Source: Pseudoxanthomonas indica (GTDB lineage Bacteria; Pseudomonadota; Gammaproteobacteria; Xanthomonadales; Xanthomonadaceae). From it: DNA of 64,000 nt. Shown here one piece after another: positions 8,495 to 17,187 of this stretch. The stretch's first letter is position 1, and the number at the start of each line of letters is the position of its first letter. The DNA is taken from positions 1,054,001 to 1,118,000 of the forward strand of contig NZ_FUZV01000002.1 in the NCBI RefSeq assembly GCF_900167565.1, in the 5' to 3' direction. Position numbers and translations under genes: made by a program. The notes below the pieces were generated by a model. That model ran no database searches and was not told where the DNA came from. It worked only from the letters and a program-made list of their open reading frames with translations.

Positions 8495-8848
8495 TCAGCC
8501 CCGCGGCACTCCTTCCTCCACAACACTCGCGCGCCGGACTTCCACACGCCGCAATCGCGACTCGACAAAGAACGAGCCCGCAATCAATCCCGTGCCCAGC
8601 AGGCTCAGCCACTGGAACCACGGATTCTCGAACACCTCATCGGCCAGCGCGTCCTGCTCCACGTGCAGGTGCAAGCGCTGCAGTTGTTCCAGCAGAACTT
8701 CGCGTTCGGCCGGCGCCATCGCCGCCAACGCCACCTGCACATCCCCCCGCATGTCCTGGCGCTCGTACCACACCGTCAGCGCCGCAGAGAGCAGGATCAG
8801 GCTGGTGCCGAGCCCGCGCAGCAGCGGGGGCAGGGAAGGGCTGGGCAT
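8495..8848 (-). CDS. Small two-helix membrane protein of unknown function
   Basis: A 117-residue protein with two hydrophobic segments (about residues 8-26 and 76-95) on either side of a charged stretch rich in Glu, Gln and Leu that could form a short helix. I do not recognise a family. The ATG has GAGG about seven bases upstream. It is convergent with the desaturase gene and lies 53 bases downstream of the ABC exporter on the same strand, so it may be the last gene of that operon. Coding status is supported by the ribosome site and the clean hydrophobic pattern. Confidence 0.7.
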   Translation of the reverse strand: MPSPSLPPLLRGLGTSLILLSAALTVWYERQDMRGDVQVALAAMAPAEREVLLEQLQRLHLHVEQDALADEVFENPWFQWLSLLGTGLIAGSFFVESRLRRVEVRRASVVEEGVPRG

Positions 8849-8901
8849 GATCGACCTCGCACGCGGGTGGATGGCCGGAGTATGCCGCAGCCCGCGCGGC
8901 T

Positions 8902-10692
8902 TCAGCCCAGGAACTGCAACCGCGCCAGCTCCGCATACAGGCCGCCCTGCGCGAGCAACTGCTCATGCGTGCCCTGGGCGACGATGCGGCCGCGGTCCAT
9001 CACCACGATGCGGTCGGCCTTGAGCACAGTGGCCAGGCGATGCGCGATGACCAGGGTGGTGCGGCCCTGCATCAGCCGTTCCAGTGCGTGCTGTACGGCG
9101 CGTTCGCTGTGCGCATCGAGCGCGCTGGTGGCTTCATCCAGCAGCAGCAGCGGCGCGTCCTTGAGCAGGGCGCGGGCAATGGCGATGCGTTGCTGCTGGC
9201 CGCCGGACAGGCGCGCTCCGCGCTCGCCCACCTGGCTGTCGTAGCCTTCGGGCAAGTCGCGCAGGAAGTCATCGGCCTCGGCCGCTTCGGCCGCGGCCTG
9301 CACCTGCGCGTCGCTGGCTTCGAGCTTGCCGTAGCGGATGTTGTCGCGCGCGCTGGCGGCAAACAGGGTGGGCTGCTGCGGCACCAGCGCGATGTGTTCG
9401 CGCAGCGCGGCCGGATCCAGCTGGCGCAGATCCACGCCGTCCACGGTGATCCGGCCCGACTGCGGATCATGAAAGCGCAGCAGCATCGAAAAGACCGTGC
9501 TCTTGCCGGCACCGGACGGGCCCACCAGCGCCACCGTCTCGCCCGGCTTGACCTGCAGGTCGAAGCCGTCGAGCGCCGGAAGATCCGGGCGTCCCGGGTA
9601 GTGGAAGACCACGTTGTCGAAACGCACGTCGCCGCGCAGCGGCAGCGGCAACGCCTGTGCCTGCGCCGGGGCAGTGATCACCTGCGCCTCGTCGAACAGT
9701 TCACTGATGCGACCCATGCCGCCGGCCGCGCGCTGGATTTCATTCCAGGTTTCAGCCAGCGCACCGACCGAGCCGCCGCCAATCACCGCGTACAGCAGGA
9801 ACTGCACGAGCGTGCCGGCGCTCATTTCGCCACCGGCCACGTCACGCGCGCCGGTCCACAGCACCAGCACGATGGCGCCGAAGATCAGCGCAATCGCCAC
9901 GGCCGTCACCGCTGCTTGCGCACGCACGCGCTTGCGCGAGGTTTCGACCGCCACGGCCAGCGCGGCATCGAAGCGCTTGCGCTCGTAAGGTTCGCGCGCG
10001 TGCGCCTGCACGGTGCGCACCGCGCCCAGCACCTCGGCAGCCAGCGTGTTGGCGTCCGCCACGCGGTCCTGGCTGGCGCGCGAGGCTTTGCCCAGTCGGC
10101 GCGAGCCGATGATGATCGGCAAAACCGCCAAAGGAATGCCCAGCACCGCAAACGCCGCCAGGCGCGGACTGGTCACGAACATCATCACCAGGCTGCCGAT
10201 CACGGTGACACTGCTGCGCAAGGCCACCGACATGCTGGTGGCCACCACGCCGCGCAGCAGTTCGCTGTCGGCGGTCAGGCGCGAGATCAGTTCGCCGCTG
10301 CGGGTGCGGTCATGGAACTCGGCGTCCAGTCCAATCAGATGCGCGTACAGCCGCTGGCGCAGATCGGCCACCACCTTCTCGCCGAGCAGCGACACGAAGT
10401 AGAAACGCGCCGCGCTGGCCACGGCCAGCACGATCACCACCACGAACATGCCGCCAAACGCCTGGTTGATGCCGGCACCACCGCTCTGGAAGCCATCGTC
10501 GATGACATGGCGCAAGGCGGCCGGCAGGCTCAGGGTGGCGGCCGAAGCCACGGCCAGGGCCAGCATCCAGGCGAAGAACAAGCCGCGATGGCGGCGGATG
10601 AAGGGCCACAGGCCGCGCAGGGAACCCAGCCTGGCGCGCGCGGGCTTGCTGGTCTGGGCGTCCTGATCGGCGCCTTCGGATTCGTTGCTCAT
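8902..10692 (-). CDS. ABC exporter, MsbA/LmrA-like half-transporter
   Basis: A 596-residue protein with an N-terminal six-helix transmembrane domain (about 35-310) fused to an ATPase. The ATPase shows Walker A (GPSGAGKST), the signature LSGGQQQR, Walker B with LLLLDEATSALD, and the H-loop VIAHRLATV. It should act as a homodimer at the inner membrane. Family members export lipids, lipid A precursors or hydrophobic drugs; the substrate here is unknown. The ATG at 10692 is preferred. In the plus-one frame an ATGA overlap with the upstream YigZ-type gene would exist, so the two are normally coupled. Upstream genes on this strand encode a sigma factor and an anti-sigma-like protein. Confidence 0.88.
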   Translation of the reverse strand: MSNESEGADQDAQTSKPARARLGSLRGLWPFIRRHRGLFFAWMLALAVASAATLSLPAALRHVIDDGFQSGGAGINQAFGGMFVVVIVLAVASAARFYFVSLLGEKVVADLRQRLYAHLIGLDAEFHDRTRSGELISRLTADSELLRGVVATSMSVALRSSVTVIGSLVMMFVTSPRLAAFAVLGIPLAVLPIIIGSRRLGKASRASQDRVADANTLAAEVLGAVRTVQAHAREPYERKRFDAALAVAVETSRKRVRAQAAVTAVAIALIFGAIVLVLWTGARDVAGGEMSAGTLVQFLLYAVIGGGSVGALAETWNEIQRAAGGMGRISELFDEAQVITAPAQAQALPLPLRGDVRFDNVVFHYPGRPDLPALDGFDLQVKPGETVALVGPSGAGKSTVFSMLLRFHDPQSGRITVDGVDLRQLDPAALREHIALVPQQPTLFAASARDNIRYGKLEASDAQVQAAAEAAEADDFLRDLPEGYDSQVGERGARLSGGQQQRIAIARALLKDAPLLLLDEATSALDAHSERAVQHALERLMQGRTTLVIAHRLATVLKADRIVVMDRGRIVAQGTHEQLLAQGGLYAELARLQFLG

Positions 10693-11287
10693 GCTCGGGG
10701 GGGTCCTCATCGTGCCAGCGCACCCGATCACGGGTGGCGTCCCGCAGGTGGGTTTTCAAGGCGGCGACGCGATCCAGAGGCAGCCGCAGGCGCAGCAGGG
10801 CGCCGGTTTCCAGGAAGCTCTCTTCCAGCTTCTCCGCGCCATGCATGGCCAGGGCTGCATGCAGCGCGCCCAGATCGTCAAAGCCCACCTGCGCCTGCAG
10901 CTCCGCATGGGCCACCAGTTCCCGGCGTTCGGCCAGGCGCAGGCATTCGGCCGCGGCGCCGCCATAGGCACGCACCAGCCCGCCGGCGCCCAGCTTGATG
11001 CCGCCGTACCAGCGGGTCACCACCACCATCACCCGGTCATAGCCCTGACCATCGATGGCGGCCAGGATCGGCCGACCTGCGGTGCCGGCGGGTTCGCCGT
11101 CGTCGCTGGAGCGGTACTCCGCGCCCACCCGATAGGCCCAGCAGTTGTGGGTGGCGGCGGCATCGCCGACCTGGGCCAGGTACGCCAGCGCCTGGCTGGC
11201 GCTCTCGATGGGTGCGGCCTGCGCCAGGAAACGGCTGTGCTTGACCTCGATGACATGCGAGGCCAGCGCGGTCAGCGTGTGGCTCAT
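10689..11287 (-). CDS. IMPACT/YigZ family protein with apparent 3' frameshift
   Basis: The first 195 or so residues match the IMPACT (YigZ) family: SRFLAQAAPIESASQALAYL, the conserved SSDDGEPAGTAGRPIL core, and VVVTRWYGGIKLGAGGLVRAY. Bacterial YigZ is about 200 residues and has no established enzymatic role; eukaryotic IMPACT regulates Gcn2. As sequenced, the frame fails to stop and runs on to 10310, through the first 130 codons of the ABC exporter. Adding one base in the C7 tract (G7 on the plus strand, 10697-10703) would bring in a TGA at 10691-10689 overlapping the exporter ATG. I give the coordinates of the repaired gene. The start overlaps the anti-sigma-like stop by ATGA. Confidence 0.8.
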
Positions 11288-12495
11288 TCGGCCAGCAGTT
11301 CCTGCAGGTCTTCGGGAGTTTTCTGGAACGGATGGGCCTGGCGGAAACGCAGCAGGCTCTCCACCGCGCTGGCGCGATCACCCAGGTCACGACGCAGGCG
11401 GATCCGCTCCAACCAGTCATCGGCATCGAGTTTGGTGTCTTCGGCCACCGGCAATTGCAGATCGGTGCGCTTGAGGCTGTTGCGGGTGACGCCGGGAGAG
11501 AACAGGCCCGCGCCGCCATTGACGGCCTTGGCCGCAGTGCCACCCGTGTTGCGTCCGTATTCCGGGCCGTACGCGTTGCCAGGCGCGTCAGCGGCCGATG
11601 CGTCGGCGGGCGTTGCCGCAATGGCGCGCTGCATCTGGCTGGACGCCTCGCTGGCGCGACGCGCGCGCGCGTCCACCCGCTCGGCGCTGGCGGCGGCGTT
11701 GCGCGCATGTTCGGCGCGCGCCTGCTCGCGCTGGGCGGCGATTTCGGCGTAAGTCTCGGGGTCAGCCACCACGCCGCCCAACGTGCGCGCATTGCGATCC
11801 GCGCTGGCGACCGAGGCGGCGGGCGCAGGGGGCGGCGGCGGCGGCGCGGACGCTGGCGCGGCATAGCGCAATGATGGCGCGCTGACGGTGTCCAGCGTGC
11901 TGGCATCCGACTCCGCCGCACTCGCCAGCGGCGGCGCCTCGGCGATGCGGGCGTCGGCAGCCGCGGCCGTGCTCCGCCGGGACACGGCCGGCGACCGCCG
12001 CTGCAGTTCCTGGGCGGGCTGGCGCAGCGCCGGCTTGGCCAGGGGCGGGTTGTAGACGGCCGACGGCGCGGCGTTAGCGGGCAACTCCGGCTCCTGCAAC
12101 ACCATCGACGCCGGCGCCGGCGGCGCCACGGCGACCGCGGCGGTGTCGGCGGCTTCAGCACTGGCGTTGGCGGCGGCCGCGTCTGAATCAGCGGCAGCTG
12201 CGCCGGACGCAGCCACGTCAGCCGCGGCAAATTCGCGATCCAGCGGAGATTCGTGCACGGGCCGCAGTTGCCAGGCGATACCCACCGCCAGCAGCGCGCT
12301 CGCGGCCACGCCCAGGCCCAGAGGCCAGCGCGAGCGGCGGCGCGGGCGCGCCTGCTCGCTGACCGCGTCGTGCGCCGCCGCCAGGATGCGTGCGTCCAGC
12401 CGCGGCGACGGCTCGCCATGCGGACCCAGCCGCGCCAACTGCTCGGCCAGCGCGGCTTCTTCGGCATCCAGCGGTTGCAGGGGACGGCGGTTCAT
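11284..12495 (-). CDS. Anti-sigma-factor-like membrane protein, Ala/Pro-rich
   Basis: A 403-residue protein encoded directly after an ECF sigma factor with ATGA overlap. The cytoplasmic N-terminus (1-55) is followed by a single membrane segment (about 58-78, GLGVAASALLAVGIAW), then a low-complexity Ala/Pro/Ser-rich linker and a folded C-terminal region with LDADDWLERIRLRRDLGD. No zinc-binding HXXXCXXC anti-sigma motif is visible, so it is not a classical ZAS protein. The role as an antagonist of the sigma factor is inferred from position and topology only. Similar sigma-linked membrane proteins occur in other xanthomonads. Its stop overlaps the YigZ-type start. Confidence 0.72.
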   Translation of the reverse strand: MNRRPLQPLDAEEAALAEQLARLGPHGEPSPRLDARILAAAHDAVSEQARPRRRSRWPLGLGVAASALLAVGIAWQLRPVHESPLDREFAAADVAASGAAAADSDAAAANASAEAADTAAVAVAPPAPASMVLQEPELPANAAPSAVYNPPLAKPALRQPAQELQRRSPAVSRRSTAAAADARIAEAPPLASAAESDASTLDTVSAPSLRYAAPASAPPPPPPAPAASVASADRNARTLGGVVADPETYAEIAAQREQARAEHARNAAASAERVDARARRASEASSQMQRAIAATPADASAADAPGNAYGPEYGRNTGGTAAKAVNGGAGLFSPGVTRNSLKRTDLQLPVAEDTKLDADDWLERIRLRRDLGDRASAVESLLRFRQAHPFQKTPEDLQELLAE

Positions 12496-13046
12496 TCGGT
12501 CAGTCTCGCGCGCAACTTGTCCATCGCGTAGCGCAGCCGCGATTTGACGGTTTCCCGGCCCACGCCGGTGATGTCGCCGATTTCCTCAAGACTCAGTTCC
12601 TGCTCCAGGCGCAGTTGCACCACCTGGCGCTGCTCCTCGGGGAGCTCGGCCAGCGCCAGCTGCAGGCGTCGGCGTTGCTCGAATTCGCTGAGTTGGCGAT
12701 CCGGCGTGTCCGGGTCGGGCACCCGCGCGGCGCGTTCATCGGCGTCCGCAGGCGCGGGTGGCCGGTGCTTGAGGGCGCGCCAGTGGTCGTTGAGGCGATT
12801 GTGGGCGATCCGGTAGAGCCAGGTGGTGAAGGCGGCATCCGGCTTCCAGGCTGTGCGCGCGGAGATCACCCGCTGCCAGGTGTCCTGGAAGACCTCGTCG
12901 GCCAGCGCACCGTCACGCAGATTACGCAACAGAAAGCGGTACAAAGGGGTGCGGTGACGCGCATACAGACGCTCGAACGCCGACGCATCGCCCGCCGCAT
13001 AGGCAAGCATCAGCGTTTCGTCGGCGGGTTCGGCGGCGTCGTTCAC
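12492..13046 (-). CDS. ECF-type RNA polymerase sigma factor
   Basis: A 184-residue extracytoplasmic-function sigma factor. Region 2 reads YRFLLRNLRDGALADEVFQDTW with the -10 recognition stretch FTTWLYRIAHNRLNDHWR, and region 4 carries LEEIGDITGVGRETVKSRL for -35 binding. The N-terminus is uncertain. GTG at 13046 gives a typical length and has TACGCT seven bases upstream, which would make the mRNA leaderless; a CTG nine bases further upstream sits eight bases after a good AAGGAG. It heads a tightly overlapping operon with an anti-sigma-like protein, a YigZ-type protein and an ABC exporter, so the exporter may answer to this sigma factor. Confidence 0.88.
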   Translation of the reverse strand: MNDAAEPADETLMLAYAAGDASAFERLYARHRTPLYRFLLRNLRDGALADEVFQDTWQRVISARTAWKPDAAFTTWLYRIAHNRLNDHWRALKHRPPAPADADERAARVPDPDTPDRQLSEFEQRRRLQLALAELPEEQRQVVQLRLEQELSLEEIGDITGVGRETVKSRLRYAMDKLRARLTE

Positions 13047-13053
13047 TGCGATC

Positions 13054-13059
13054 AGCGTA
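13054..13059 (-). promoter_or_regulatory. TANNNT box (TACGCT) seven bases before the sigma-factor GTG
   Basis: On the minus strand TACGCT is followed by seven bases and the GTG. This is the arrangement seen at several other starts in this window that lack ribosome sites. Confidence 0.35.
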
Positions 13060-13267
13060 AGGTCTCCTTGCGTCGCCGGGAAGCGGGCAAAGCCACGATT
13101 GCTGAACGGATGCGTGCGCCGCGCAGTCGCGACACACGGTAAGTGGGGGGTCAAAAGCAATTGCATACTGCCGATAACGTCCGGGAGCGGGTGACGGGGT
13201 CGGCGGGCCTGTCGCCGACGCCACATCGCGCTATGCTCGCTCCGGGGAATTTCTTGACTTACACCCA

Positions 13268-16192
13268 ATGCTCTCTGGAACCGGGATGTCCAGCCAATCC
13301 GCGAGCGCCGGCATGATGCCCGGCGACCCTGCCACCACGCCCACCGAACGGGTGCTCCAGGTATTGCTGGAGATGCTGCCGGCCGGCAGCGCGCTGGCGG
13401 TGAGCTGGCGCGACTGGGCCCTGGGTACCGGCGGGCTGGCCACGGACCAGGCGAGTACGGCCCTGCGCCGACGCGCCGAACAGATCCTGGCCGATGGCGA
13501 CGCGGTGCTGCGGCCGATGCCCGGCGAAATCGCCCTGACCTGGGAAAACAACGACGGCAACGCCCGCATGGCGCTGGCCGCGGTTCCCGGCGAGCCGCTG
13601 GATGCCGCGGCCAGCGCCTCGTTCTCGCTGCTGGCGCGGACCCTGGTGGGCGCCACCCTCGACACCGCGCGTGCGCATGCACGCATCGTCTCGCTGGAAA
13701 AATCCAAGCGCCTGCAGCAGGCGCTGTACGAAATCGCCGACCTGGCCGGTACCGATCTGGAAATGAGCGAAATGCTCCGCCGCATCCATGCGGTGGTGAA
13801 CTCGCTGATGTACGCCGAGAACTGCTACATCGTGCTGTACGACGATCAGCGCCGCAGCGTGCGCTTCCTGTACTTCGCCGACCAGAAGGATCCGTACATC
13901 GCCGAGCCGGACCGGGACTTCTCCGAAGAGGAGATGGCCAACAGCATGACCTTCGCCCTGCTCCGGCATGGCCAACCGCTGCGCGGGCCTTCCACGGTCA
14001 TCCGGCAGAAGCTGGGCGTGATCCGCGATCCCAGCCACGGCCCGGACAGCCAGGACTGGCTGGGCGTACCGATGCGCCGCGATGACCGGGTCTGCGGTGC
14101 GATCGTGGTGCAGAGCTACGACACCCCCGCCAGCTACGCCGATGAAGACCGCGCTCTGCTCGGTTACGTGGCCCAGCACATCCTGACCGCGCTGGACCGC
14201 AAGCACGCGCATGTGGACCTGGAACGGCGGGTCGAGGACCGCACCCACGAACTGCAGCGCGCCAACCGCGAACTGCAGGCCGAAATCATCGAACGCAAGC
14301 GCGCCGAGAAATTACAGAGCGCGCTGTTCCGCATCACCGACCTGGCCATCACCTCCGAGTCGCTGGAGCGCTTCTACGCCGATGTGCATGCGGTGGTGGA
14401 CGAACTGATTGACGCGCGCAATTTCTACATCGCGCTGCTTGGTGAGAACAAGCAGACCCTGCAATTTCCCTACACCATCGACGAGCGCGATCCGATGCGC
14501 AAGTCGCGCCGGATCGGCAACGGCCTGACCGAGTTCGTGATCGAAACCGGCAAGGCGCTGCTGGCCGACCGCACGGTCATCAGTGGCTTGGCCGAAGGCG
14601 GCAAGGTCATCCAGCACGGACCGCCGGCCTACAGCTGGCTGGGCGTGCCCTTGTTCCAGGGCGATGAAGTGCTGGGCGCGGTGGTGGTGCAGAGCTACTC
14701 ACCGGAAGTGAAGTTCACCGCGCACGATCAGAGCCTGCTGAACTTCGTCGCCCACAACATCGGCAACGGCCTGGCCCGCCAGCGCGCCCAGGAAAGCCTG
14801 CGCGTGGCCCATGCCGAACTGGAACGACGGGTCGATGAACGCACGCGCGAACTGGCCGAAGCCAATACCCAGCTGCGTGCGCAGATCAGCGAGCGCCTGC
14901 GCGCCGAGCAACGCCTGACCCACCAGGCCACGCACGATGCGCTGACCGGCCTGCCGAATCGTCCGCACCTGCTGGACCGGCTGTCGGCGGCCATCGAGCG
15001 CGCCCGCCATGGCGATGGCCAGGCCTTTGCCGTGCTGTTCCTGGATCTGGATCGCTTCAAGCTGGTCAATGACAGCATCGGCCACGCCGCGGGTGATGAG
15101 CTGCTGATCGAAGTCGCGCGCCGCATCACCATGACGGTGCGCGGCAACGACGTGGTCTCGCGTCTGGGCGGCGATGAATTCGCCGTGCTGATGGAATACG
15201 CCGACGACGAAGAGAACATCCGCGAACTCTGCCAGCGCCTGCTCAGCGTGCTGGCGCGACCGATGTGGGTGGCCGGGCGCGAACTGTATCCTTCGGCCAG
15301 CCTGGGCATTGCGGTCTGGCATCCGCGCTATCGCAACGGCGAAGAACTGCTGCGCGACGCCGACGCCGCCATGTACCGCGCCAAGGAGCAGGGCCGCGAT
15401 CGCTGCGCCATGTTCGACGAGGCCATGCGCGAAGCCGCCATGCACAGCCTGGACCTGCAGGCGGATCTGCGTCGGGCCATCAACAACCGCGACTTCCTGC
15501 CGTTCTACCAACCCATCCTGCGGCTGGATGACGGCGAGGTGGTGGGCTACGAAGCGCTGCTGCGCTGGCAGCACGAGCGCCGCGGCCTGCTGACCCCGCC
15601 GGACTTCATCGATCTGGGCGAAGACAGCGGTTTGATCGAACAGGTCGACTGGCTGATCTACGAACAGGTGGTCAGGCAGATTGCCCGCGGCGGCGATGGC
15701 TATGTGTCGGTGAACGTGTCACCGCGACACTTCCGATCGCCCGACTTCGCGGATCGTCTGCTGGCCATGTTCGAGGCCCAGGGAGCGGATCCCTCGCGTC
15801 TGCGGGTGGAAATCACCGAGGTGGCGCTGCTCGATGACGCGCCGCGCACCTTGCGCACGCTGAGCACCTTGCGCGAGCACGGCATCCTGGCGCAGCTGGA
15901 CGACTTCGGCACCGGCTTCTCGGCCTTGTCGTACCTGCACCGGTTCCCGATTTCGGTGCTCAAGATTGATCGCAGCTTCATCGCCGGCATCGGCGATGAA
16001 GGGCGACCCGAAAGCCTGGGCCTGGTCCGCGCCATTCTGGCCCTGGCCCGCACCCTGGGCATCGACACCATCGCCGAAGGCATTGAAACCGACGAGCAGC
16101 GCCAGGCGCTGCTGGAGCTGGGTTGCAGTTTCGGCCAGGGCTATCTGCTGGGCAGGCCGACGGCGGAAATGGGTGGCGTGGCGTTGGTGTGA
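13268..16192 (+). CDS. GAF-GAF-GGDEF-EAL cyclic-di-GMP signalling protein
   Basis: A 974-residue soluble protein. An N-terminal region of about 150 residues is followed by two GAF sensor domains (about 155-310 and 350-505), each trailed by a charged coiled coil (LERRVEDRTHELQ and LERRVDERTRELA). A GGDEF domain has the intact motif at 634-638, preceded by RGND, the RxxD inhibitory site, at the canonical five-residue spacing. The EAL domain keeps E762 of EALLRW, NVSPRHF, KIDRSFI and DDFGTGF. Both cyclase and phosphodiesterase residues look functional. The two related GAF domains may bind a nucleotide or redox ligand. An internal ATG at 13286 has a better ribosome site (GGAA) than the first ATG. 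Confidence 0.92.
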   Translation: MLSGTGMSSQSASAGMMPGDPATTPTERVLQVLLEMLPAGSALAVSWRDWALGTGGLATDQASTALRRRAEQILADGDAVLRPMPGEIALTWENNDGNARMALAAVPGEPLDAAASASFSLLARTLVGATLDTARAHARIVSLEKSKRLQQALYEIADLAGTDLEMSEMLRRIHAVVNSLMYAENCYIVLYDDQRRSVRFLYFADQKDPYIAEPDRDFSEEEMANSMTFALLRHGQPLRGPSTVIRQKLGVIRDPSHGPDSQDWLGVPMRRDDRVCGAIVVQSYDTPASYADEDRALLGYVAQHILTALDRKHAHVDLERRVEDRTHELQRANRELQAEIIERKRAEKLQSALFRITDLAITSESLERFYADVHAVVDELIDARNFYIALLGENKQTLQFPYTIDERDPMRKSRRIGNGLTEFVIETGKALLADRTVISGLAEGGKVIQHGPPAYSWLGVPLFQGDEVLGAVVVQSYSPEVKFTAHDQSLLNFVAHNIGNGLARQRAQESLRVAHAELERRVDERTRELAEANTQLRAQISERLRAEQRLTHQATHDALTGLPNRPHLLDRLSAAIERARHGDGQAFAVLFLDLDRFKLVNDSIGHAAGDELLIEVARRITMTVRGNDVVSRLGGDEFAVLMEYADDEENIRELCQRLLSVLARPMWVAGRELYPSASLGIAVWHPRYRNGEELLRDADAAMYRAKEQGRDRCAMFDEAMREAAMHSLDLQADLRRAINNRDFLPFYQPILRLDDGEVVGYEALLRWQHERRGLLTPPDFIDLGEDSGLIEQVDWLIYEQVVRQIARGGDGYVSVNVSPRHFRSPDFADRLLAMFEAQGADPSRLRVEITEVALLDDAPRTLRTLSTLREHGILAQLDDFGTGFSALSYLHRFPISVLKIDRSFIAGIGDEGRPESLGLVRAILALARTLGIDTIAEGIETDEQRQALLELGCSFGQGYLLGRPTAEMGGVALV

Positions 16193-16261
16193 TGGCGGCG
16201 CCTGCCTGAAAGTCTGCTGAGGGCGCTGGAACCGGGTGATTGAGTCCGGCCGCCGGCTGTA

Positions 16262-16276
16262 TGTACACTGTGCACA
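16262..16276. promoter_or_regulatory. Palindromic operator candidate before the toxin-antitoxin pair
   Basis: TGTACA (16262-16267) and TGTGCACA (16269-16276) are two adjacent palindromes 53 bases upstream of the antitoxin start. DUF1778 antitoxins are ribbon-helix-helix repressors that bind such symmetric sites with their toxin, so autoregulation is likely but inferred. Confidence 0.5.
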
Positions 16277-16328
16277 CAGGGCCCGCCCGCAGCTACCCGC
16301 GCACGGCCCACCCACTCAGGAGGACGCC

Positions 16329-16601
16329 ATGTGTCCTGTCGCCAGCAAAGTCATCAATCTGCGCGTGCCCGAGGCCAAACAGGTGCTGATCGATCGCGCC
16401 GTGGCGGTCACCGGCAAGAACCGCACAGAGTTTATTCTCGATGCCGTTACCGAGAAGGCGCGCGAAGTCTTGGCCGATCAAACCCAATTTGCCCTGGGCA
16501 AGCAGGCGATGCAGCGATTCAATGCGCTGATCGAAGCCCCGCTTGAAAATCCGGACGCACTCAAGCGCCTGCTGGCCAAACCGTCGCCCTGGGAGCGTTG
16601 A
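16329..16601 (+). CDS. TacA-type antitoxin (DUF1778, ribbon-helix-helix)
   Basis: A 90-residue protein. The N-terminal VINLRVPEAKQVLIDRAV is the ribbon-helix-helix DNA-binding fold of DUF1778 antitoxins, and GKNRTEFILDAV follows as in the family. The C-terminal tail (PLENPDALKRLLAKPSPW) is the part that normally wraps and neutralises the toxin. AGGAGGA lies five bases upstream of the ATG. The stop abuts the toxin start with no gap. Together they form a type II toxin-antitoxin operon. Such modules are often accessory and mobile, but I see no flanking repeats or integrase. Confidence 0.93.
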   Translation: MCPVASKVINLRVPEAKQVLIDRAVAVTGKNRTEFILDAVTEKAREVLADQTQFALGKQAMQRFNALIEAPLENPDALKRLLAKPSPWER

Positions 16602-17105
16602 TTGTTGCAACTGGATGCACCCAGCCCGCTCACGGACGCGCACTGGCTGGAAGACTTTGAATGTTCCGTACCCGATTTGACCTATTGGCTGCAGGAGCGG
16701 GCACGCCAAAACCAGGCAGGTGGCGCTTGCCGGTGCTTCGTGGTGTGCGGCAAGGACAACAAGGTCATTGCTTACTACGCCCTGGCGGCAGGCGCGGTCA
16801 GCCACGAGATTGCACCGGGCCGGCTGCGTCGGAACATGCCCGATCCCATTCCGGTAGTCGTGCTGGCGCGCCTGGCGGTTCATCGTGACTGGGTGCGCAA
16901 GGGGATTGGGCAGGCCTTGTTGAAAGATGCCGTGTTGCGCTCACTGCGCGCCGCCGAACACCTGGGTGTCCGCGCGATGCTCTGCCATGCGGTGGACGAG
17001 CGGGCCAAGGCCTTCTATCTCCAGCATGGCTTTGTTTCGTCGAACATCCATCCGATGACCGTCATGTTGAGCATGGATCGGGTCAAGGCGTTGCTGGTCG
17101 CTTGA
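16602..17105 (+). CDS. TacT-type GNAT acetyltransferase toxin
   Basis: A 167-residue GNAT-fold protein. The acetyl-CoA pyrophosphate loop reads VRKGIGQALL (R/QxxGxG/A), and the catalytic Tyr region AKAFYLQHGF is present near the C-terminus. TacT toxins acetylate the amino group of charged aminoacyl-tRNA, blocking translation. The start is a TTG immediately after the antitoxin TGA, with GGGAG six bases upstream; the weak start may keep toxin below antitoxin. An alternative is a housekeeping N-acetyltransferase, but pairing with a DUF1778 gene makes the toxin reading strong. Confidence 0.9.
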   Translation: MLQLDAPSPLTDAHWLEDFECSVPDLTYWLQERARQNQAGGACRCFVVCGKDNKVIAYYALAAGAVSHEIAPGRLRRNMPDPIPVVVLARLAVHRDWVRKGIGQALLKDAVLRSLRAAEHLGVRAMLCHAVDERAKAFYLQHGFVSSNIHPMTVMLSMDRVKALLVA

Positions 17106-17120
17106 ATCCATGTGGGCGTG

Positions 17121-17146
17121 CACCCTCTCCCGTGCGGAAGAGGGTG
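17121..17146. terminator. Bidirectional hairpin between toxin gene and vWA gene
   Basis: CACCCTCT and AGAGGGTG flank an inner CCG-TG-CGG stem, giving a 26-base hairpin with one mismatch. It lies between convergent genes without a strong T-run, so termination activity is probable but not certain. Confidence 0.5.
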
Positions 17147-17187
17147 GCCCGATGCGTAGTCGCCATCTGGCACGGCGGGCAGGAGTC

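Noticed and set aside
8965..10998. A 677-codon plus-strand frame over the ABC exporter
   Set aside because: His/Gln/Arg-rich composition typical of a reverse-complement frame; the exporter on the minus strand has all expected motifs.
13047..13682. N-terminal extension of the sigma factor frame
   Set aside because: It overlaps the divergent GGDEF-EAL gene and does not look like sigma factor sequence.
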